Assembly (NCBI GenBank): GCA_964478455.1
Contig: CAYZJD010000071.1
Coordinates: 1 to 15,550 of the forward strand
Direction: 5' to 3'
From: CAYZJD01 sp964478455
Lineage (GTDB): Bacteria > Acidobacteriota > Terriglobia > Bryobacterales > Bryobacteraceae
Length of the DNA stretch: 15,550 nt
Shown here: piece after piece, positions 13,029 through 15,550 of the stretch
Layout of the letters: every line of letters starts with the position of its first letter
How positions within the stretch are numbered: the stretch's first letter is position 1
Program-made: the position numbers and the translations under genes
Notes under the pieces: generated by a model
What the model was told of the DNA's origin: nothing
The model's input: only the letters and a program-made list of their open reading frames with translations
The model's database searches: none

Positions 13029-14240
13029 TCAGCGGACAGCGGCGGCGAGCGCGCGCGCAAAGCCACTGCGGCGTTCCACGCGGATCGAGTCAAGCTCCAG
13101 CCAGGCCGCCATAAACCGCAGTTCCCGGGCGAGTGCGCTGGCAACTTCGCCCGGCTTCGCGCCGGGGTCCAGGTGCGCCGCCAGGACCAGAAGGCGCCGG
13201 TCCTTGCGCTCGGCCTTCAGATCCACCCGCGCCACCAGGCGATCGCCGAGCAGGAACGGCAGTACGTAGTATCCCCACTTCCGCTTTTCTCGCGGCACGT
13301 AGATCTCGACGCGATAGTCGAAGCCGAACAGGCGCGCGACGCGCTTTCTGTACCAGATGAGCGGATCGAACGGCGATAGCAGAGCCGTGGCGCCGGGACC
13401 CGGGGGCGCGCCGCGTGGGAGCCGAGCGTCCGCGTGGAGATACGCCGGCTCGCGCCAGCCCTCGACCCGCACTTCACGCAACTCCCCCGCCTCAACGAGT
13501 TCGGCGATGCCCTGGCGCGCCTCCCGGAGGGGCATGCGGTAGTAGTCGGCCAGGTCGGCCGCGACGCCCACGCCGTGGGATCGTGCGGCCAGCCGCAGGA
13601 GCTCTCGCCGCGCTTCGGCGTCTGCCATGCGGCGGCGGTAAACCTCCGGCGGAATCACGCGCTCGGCAAGGTCGTACGCGCGAGCGAAGTTCGCTTCCCG
13701 TCCGACCACGGCCAGCAAGCCCCGGCCGAAGTGCGCTTCGAGCACCGCTTTCGGCACCGTGAACCATGTGCCGGGGATGCGCCGGGCAGCGCCCTCCGAC
13801 CCTGCAAGGTCGTCCGCGGTCAACGGGCCGCGTGCGCGCACTTGCTCGAGCACCCAGCCAACGTAGTCCTGACGCTTCTCTAAGAACTTCTCGAAGCCGT
13901 ACGGGCGCACGCGATAGTTCTCCATCCGATACCGCAGCAGCGGCCAGGTTGCGACCGGCAGGATCGAGGCCTCGTGCGCCCACTGCTCCGTGAACTCGCG
14001 CTGCCGGTAGACGAGATTGTCGAAGAGCGCCCTGTCGTACGGGCCCAGCCTCGAGAACAGCACCTGGTAGTGCGCGGGCGTGAGAACGTTGACGAAATCG
14101 ATCTGCAACACGCCGAGCCGGCGGATCGCGCGGCGGAGATGGTCAACGGTCACCGGCACGTCGGGCCGCGGGCGGTCCAAGCCCTGCGCCGCCAGCGCAA
14201 TGCGCCGCGCTTCGTTCAGCGAAAGCTGGTCCCGTGACAT
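13029..14240 (-). CDS. ycaQ: YcaQ/AlkX-type DNA glycosylase (HTH_42 winged-helix family)
   Basis: A 403-residue protein with the full layout of the HTH_42 superfamily: three tandem winged helices with a C-terminal beta domain. Signatures are LSLNEARRIALAAQGL at the N-terminus, LGVLQIDFVNVLTPAHYQVL (43-62), YRQREFTEQWAHEASILP, the GPLTADDLAG turn, EAHFGRGLLAV, and the late LLSPFDPLIWYRKRVARLFG and VPREKRKWGYYVLPFLLGDR. The QID at 46-48 fits the catalytic Q-x-D motif of the YcaQ (AlkX) branch, which unhooks interstrand crosslinks and alkylated bases, unlike the Q-x-Q of AlkZ. It therefore probably protects against DNA crosslinking agents. The ATG at 14240 has GAGGGG just upstream. Start and end are convincing; the closest substrate is not determined. 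Confidence 0.9.
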   Translation of the reverse strand: MSRDQLSLNEARRIALAAQGLDRPRPDVPVTVDHLRRAIRRLGVLQIDFVNVLTPAHYQVLFSRLGPYDRALFDNLVYRQREFTEQWAHEASILPVATWPLLRYRMENYRVRPYGFEKFLEKRQDYVGWVLEQVRARGPLTADDLAGSEGAARRIPGTWFTVPKAVLEAHFGRGLLAVVGREANFARAYDLAERVIPPEVYRRRMADAEARRELLRLAARSHGVGVAADLADYYRMPLREARQGIAELVEAGELREVRVEGWREPAYLHADARLPRGAPPGPGATALLSPFDPLIWYRKRVARLFGFDYRVEIYVPREKRKWGYYVLPFLLGDRLVARVDLKAERKDRRLLVLAAHLDPGAKPGEVASALARELRFMAAWLELDSIRVERRSGFARALAAAVR

Positions 14241-14302
14241 GGGCCCCTCGTTGTTCTACCGATTCTATCCGCGACGGACCCCGCTGTGAAATACTGTCCC
14301 GC
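14241..14302. promoter_or_regulatory. Short divergent promoter region
   Basis: The 62 bases between the divergent DNA glycosylase and esterase genes must contain, or overlap, both promoters. GAGGGG near 14243-14248 (minus strand) serves the glycosylase start. No clear -10/-35 pair stands out for the esterase. Confidence 0.35.
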
Positions 14303-15550
14303 ATGAGTCCGCGCTGCCCCGCTTTCGTCGCATTGGTGTTCTGCGCATCACTTGCGCCGGCCCAGACCGAGCCCCGGCATCTGCGGCCGCTGCTCGAGCA
14401 CAGGCTACAGTCGCCCGACGTCGTCGCCGCCGAGTTGCGCGCGTTTCTTCTCAAGAAAGCCACGGCGCTGCGGCCGCCCGCCAGCGCCGGCCAGTGGTCC
14501 GCCGAGTCTCAAAGGCTGCGCGAGCGGATCCTGCGTTCGGTGGTGTTCCGCGGTTGGCCCCGCGAGTGGGTGGAAGCGCCGTTGAAGGTCGAGGACCTGG
14601 GCCGGGTTCCCTCCGGCGAGGGTTACCGGATGCGCAAGCTCCGCTACGAGATCGTGCCGGGATTTTGGTCCACCGCCATCCTCTACGAGCCGGCTGAGAT
14701 GAAGGGCAAGATGCCCGCCGTGCTCAACGTGAACGGGCACGTCGGCGCGCCGGGCAAGAGCGTCGAGTACAAGCAGAAGCGCTGCATCAACCAGGCCAAG
14801 CGCGGCATGATCGCGCTGAACCTGGAATGGATCGGCATGGGTGAGCTCTCAGGCAAAGAGAACTCGCACTGGACGGGCGCGCACCTGAACCTGACGGGCA
14901 CGGCCGAGATCGGCCTCTTCTACCTGGCGATGCGCAAGGGACTCGACTTCCTCTGGGACCACCCTAACGTGGACCGCAGCCGCATCGCCATGACCGGCCT
15001 GTCGGGCGGCGGCTGGCAGACCATTGTTCTCAGCAGCCTGGACGAACGCGTCGCGGTGTCGATTCCCGTCGCCGGCTATTCGGCCTTCGTCTCTCGCGTG
15101 GAGCGAGCGGACGACACGGGCGACCTTGAACAGAACCCGAACGACTTCATTCTCGTCGCCGATTACCCACACCTCACCGCGCTGCGCGCGCCGCGTCCCA
15201 CGCTGCTGATCTACAACGCCGAGGACGACTGCTGCTTTCGCGCTCCGCTTGTCAAGCCGTACATCTTCGATCACGTCCGGCCGTTCTTCGCTCTTTACGG
15301 CGCGGCGGAGCGCCTGGCCTGGCACGAGAATACCGATCCTTCCGATCACAACTACCAGCTCGACAACCGCGTGCAGGCCTACCGCTTCCTCACCCAACAC
15401 CTGGGACTGAACGTGGCGGAGCAGGAGATTCCCGTGGATGGCGAGATCAAGAGCTACGAGGAGCTGCTCGCCGGTCTGCCGCCGGACAACCTCACCGTTC
15501 TCGGCCTAGCGCGGAAGATCGCGGCCGGCATCTCGCTGCCGCCGGTCCCG
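14303..15550 (+). CDS. Secreted alpha/beta-hydrolase, acetyl-xylan-esterase-like (3' end beyond window)
   Basis: The first 416 residues of an exported hydrolase. A signal peptide (MSPRCPAFVALVFCASLAPA-QT) is followed by a helical N-terminal domain and then an alpha/beta-hydrolase core. The nucleophile elbow is GLSGGGW with Ser234, after a strand RIAMTG. LLIYNAEDDCC supplies the acid (Asp308 or Asp309) and DPSDHNYQ the His349, completing a Ser-Asp-His triad in the right order and spacing. PAVLNVNGHVG (138-148) is the oxyanion strand. The arrangement resembles acetyl xylan esterase/AXE1-like and prolyl-oligopeptidase-like proteins common in acidobacteria and planctomycetes; the substrate is probably an acylated polysaccharide or ester, but this is inferred. 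The ATG at 14303 follows a weak ribosome site (GTGAAAT). The frame remains open at the right edge, where a further C-terminal domain starts (VDGEIKSYEELLAGLPPDN). Confidence 0.82.
   Translation, partial: MSPRCPAFVALVFCASLAPAQTEPRHLRPLLEHRLQSPDVVAAELRAFLLKKATALRPPASAGQWSAESQRLRERILRSVVFRGWPREWVEAPLKVEDLGRVPSGEGYRMRKLRYEIVPGFWSTAILYEPAEMKGKMPAVLNVNGHVGAPGKSVEYKQKRCINQAKRGMIALNLEWIGMGELSGKENSHWTGAHLNLTGTAEIGLFYLAMRKGLDFLWDHPNVDRSRIAMTGLSGGGWQTIVLSSLDERVAVSIPVAGYSAFVSRVERADDTGDLEQNPNDFILVADYPHLTALRAPRPTLLIYNAEDDCCFRAPLVKPYIFDHVRPFFALYGAAERLAWHENTDPSDHNYQLDNRVQAYRFLTQHLGLNVAEQEIPVDGEIKSYEELLAGLPPDNLTVLGLARKIAAGISLPPVP

Noticed and set aside
11801..13144. 447-codon minus-strand open frame opposite the BNR protein
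   Set aside because: The plus frame has four Asp boxes, a leader and a ribosome site; this frame has no domain and overlaps two genes.

Overview
The window is high-GC bacterial DNA from a draft or metagenome assembly: it holds two N runs, 3816-3915 (100 N) and 11566-11575 (10 N). The gene content (large CXXCH cytochromes, an NHL-repeat protein, a sialidase-like BNR protein with a CECC motif, a planctomycete/acidobacterial-type alpha/beta-hydrolase, a DUF4143 ATPase) and heptad-repeat intergenic DNA suggest an Acidobacteriota bacterium of the Bryobacter/Solibacter type. That placement is an inference; there is no rRNA or other marker gene here.

Left third (1-5118, minus strand): a tightly packed operon for secreted multiheme c-type cytochromes. 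In transcription order it holds a cytochrome with at least 12 CXXCH sites (4926 into the 100-N gap), a redoxin/TPR protein (gap to 3053), an NHL beta-propeller protein (3056-2049), a cytochrome with a central F5/8 type C-like domain (2048-771) and a third cytochrome with at least 8 CXXCH sites that runs off the left edge (774-1). The last four are joined by ATGA, TAA-ATG and GTGA junctions, so they are probably translationally coupled. Three cytochromes with at least 24 standard heme sites, beside a thioredoxin-fold protein and an NHL propeller, point to extracytoplasmic electron transfer with its own assembly or scaffold factors. A divergent gene (5119-6009) encodes a MerR/excisionase-like HTH, a seven-cysteine cluster and a degenerate receiver domain. 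It is the obvious candidate regulator of the operon and could be a metal- or Fe-S-based sensor.

Middle (6010-9797): a decayed intergenic stretch with an M20 peptidase fragment and an inverted array of 7-bp repeats; a minus-strand pair (J-domain protein, then a small secreted SmpA/BamE-like protein) behind a promoter with a perfect -35 box; a 523-bp stretch with possible insertion-sequence debris; then plus-strand genes for a membrane Cache-domain protein with no output domain and a YjbQ-family protein.

Right third (9798-15550): minus-strand genes for a class I glutamine amidotransferase-like peptidase C26 and a DUF4143 AAA ATPase split by the 10-N gap; a plus-strand secreted sialidase-like BNR protein; a minus-strand YcaQ/AlkX-type DNA glycosylase (QxD motif); and a plus-strand secreted alpha/beta-hydrolase of the acetyl-xylan-esterase type that runs off the right edge. 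These look like ordinary accessory and housekeeping genes with no common pathway. No tRNA, rRNA, CRISPR array or intact mobile element was found.
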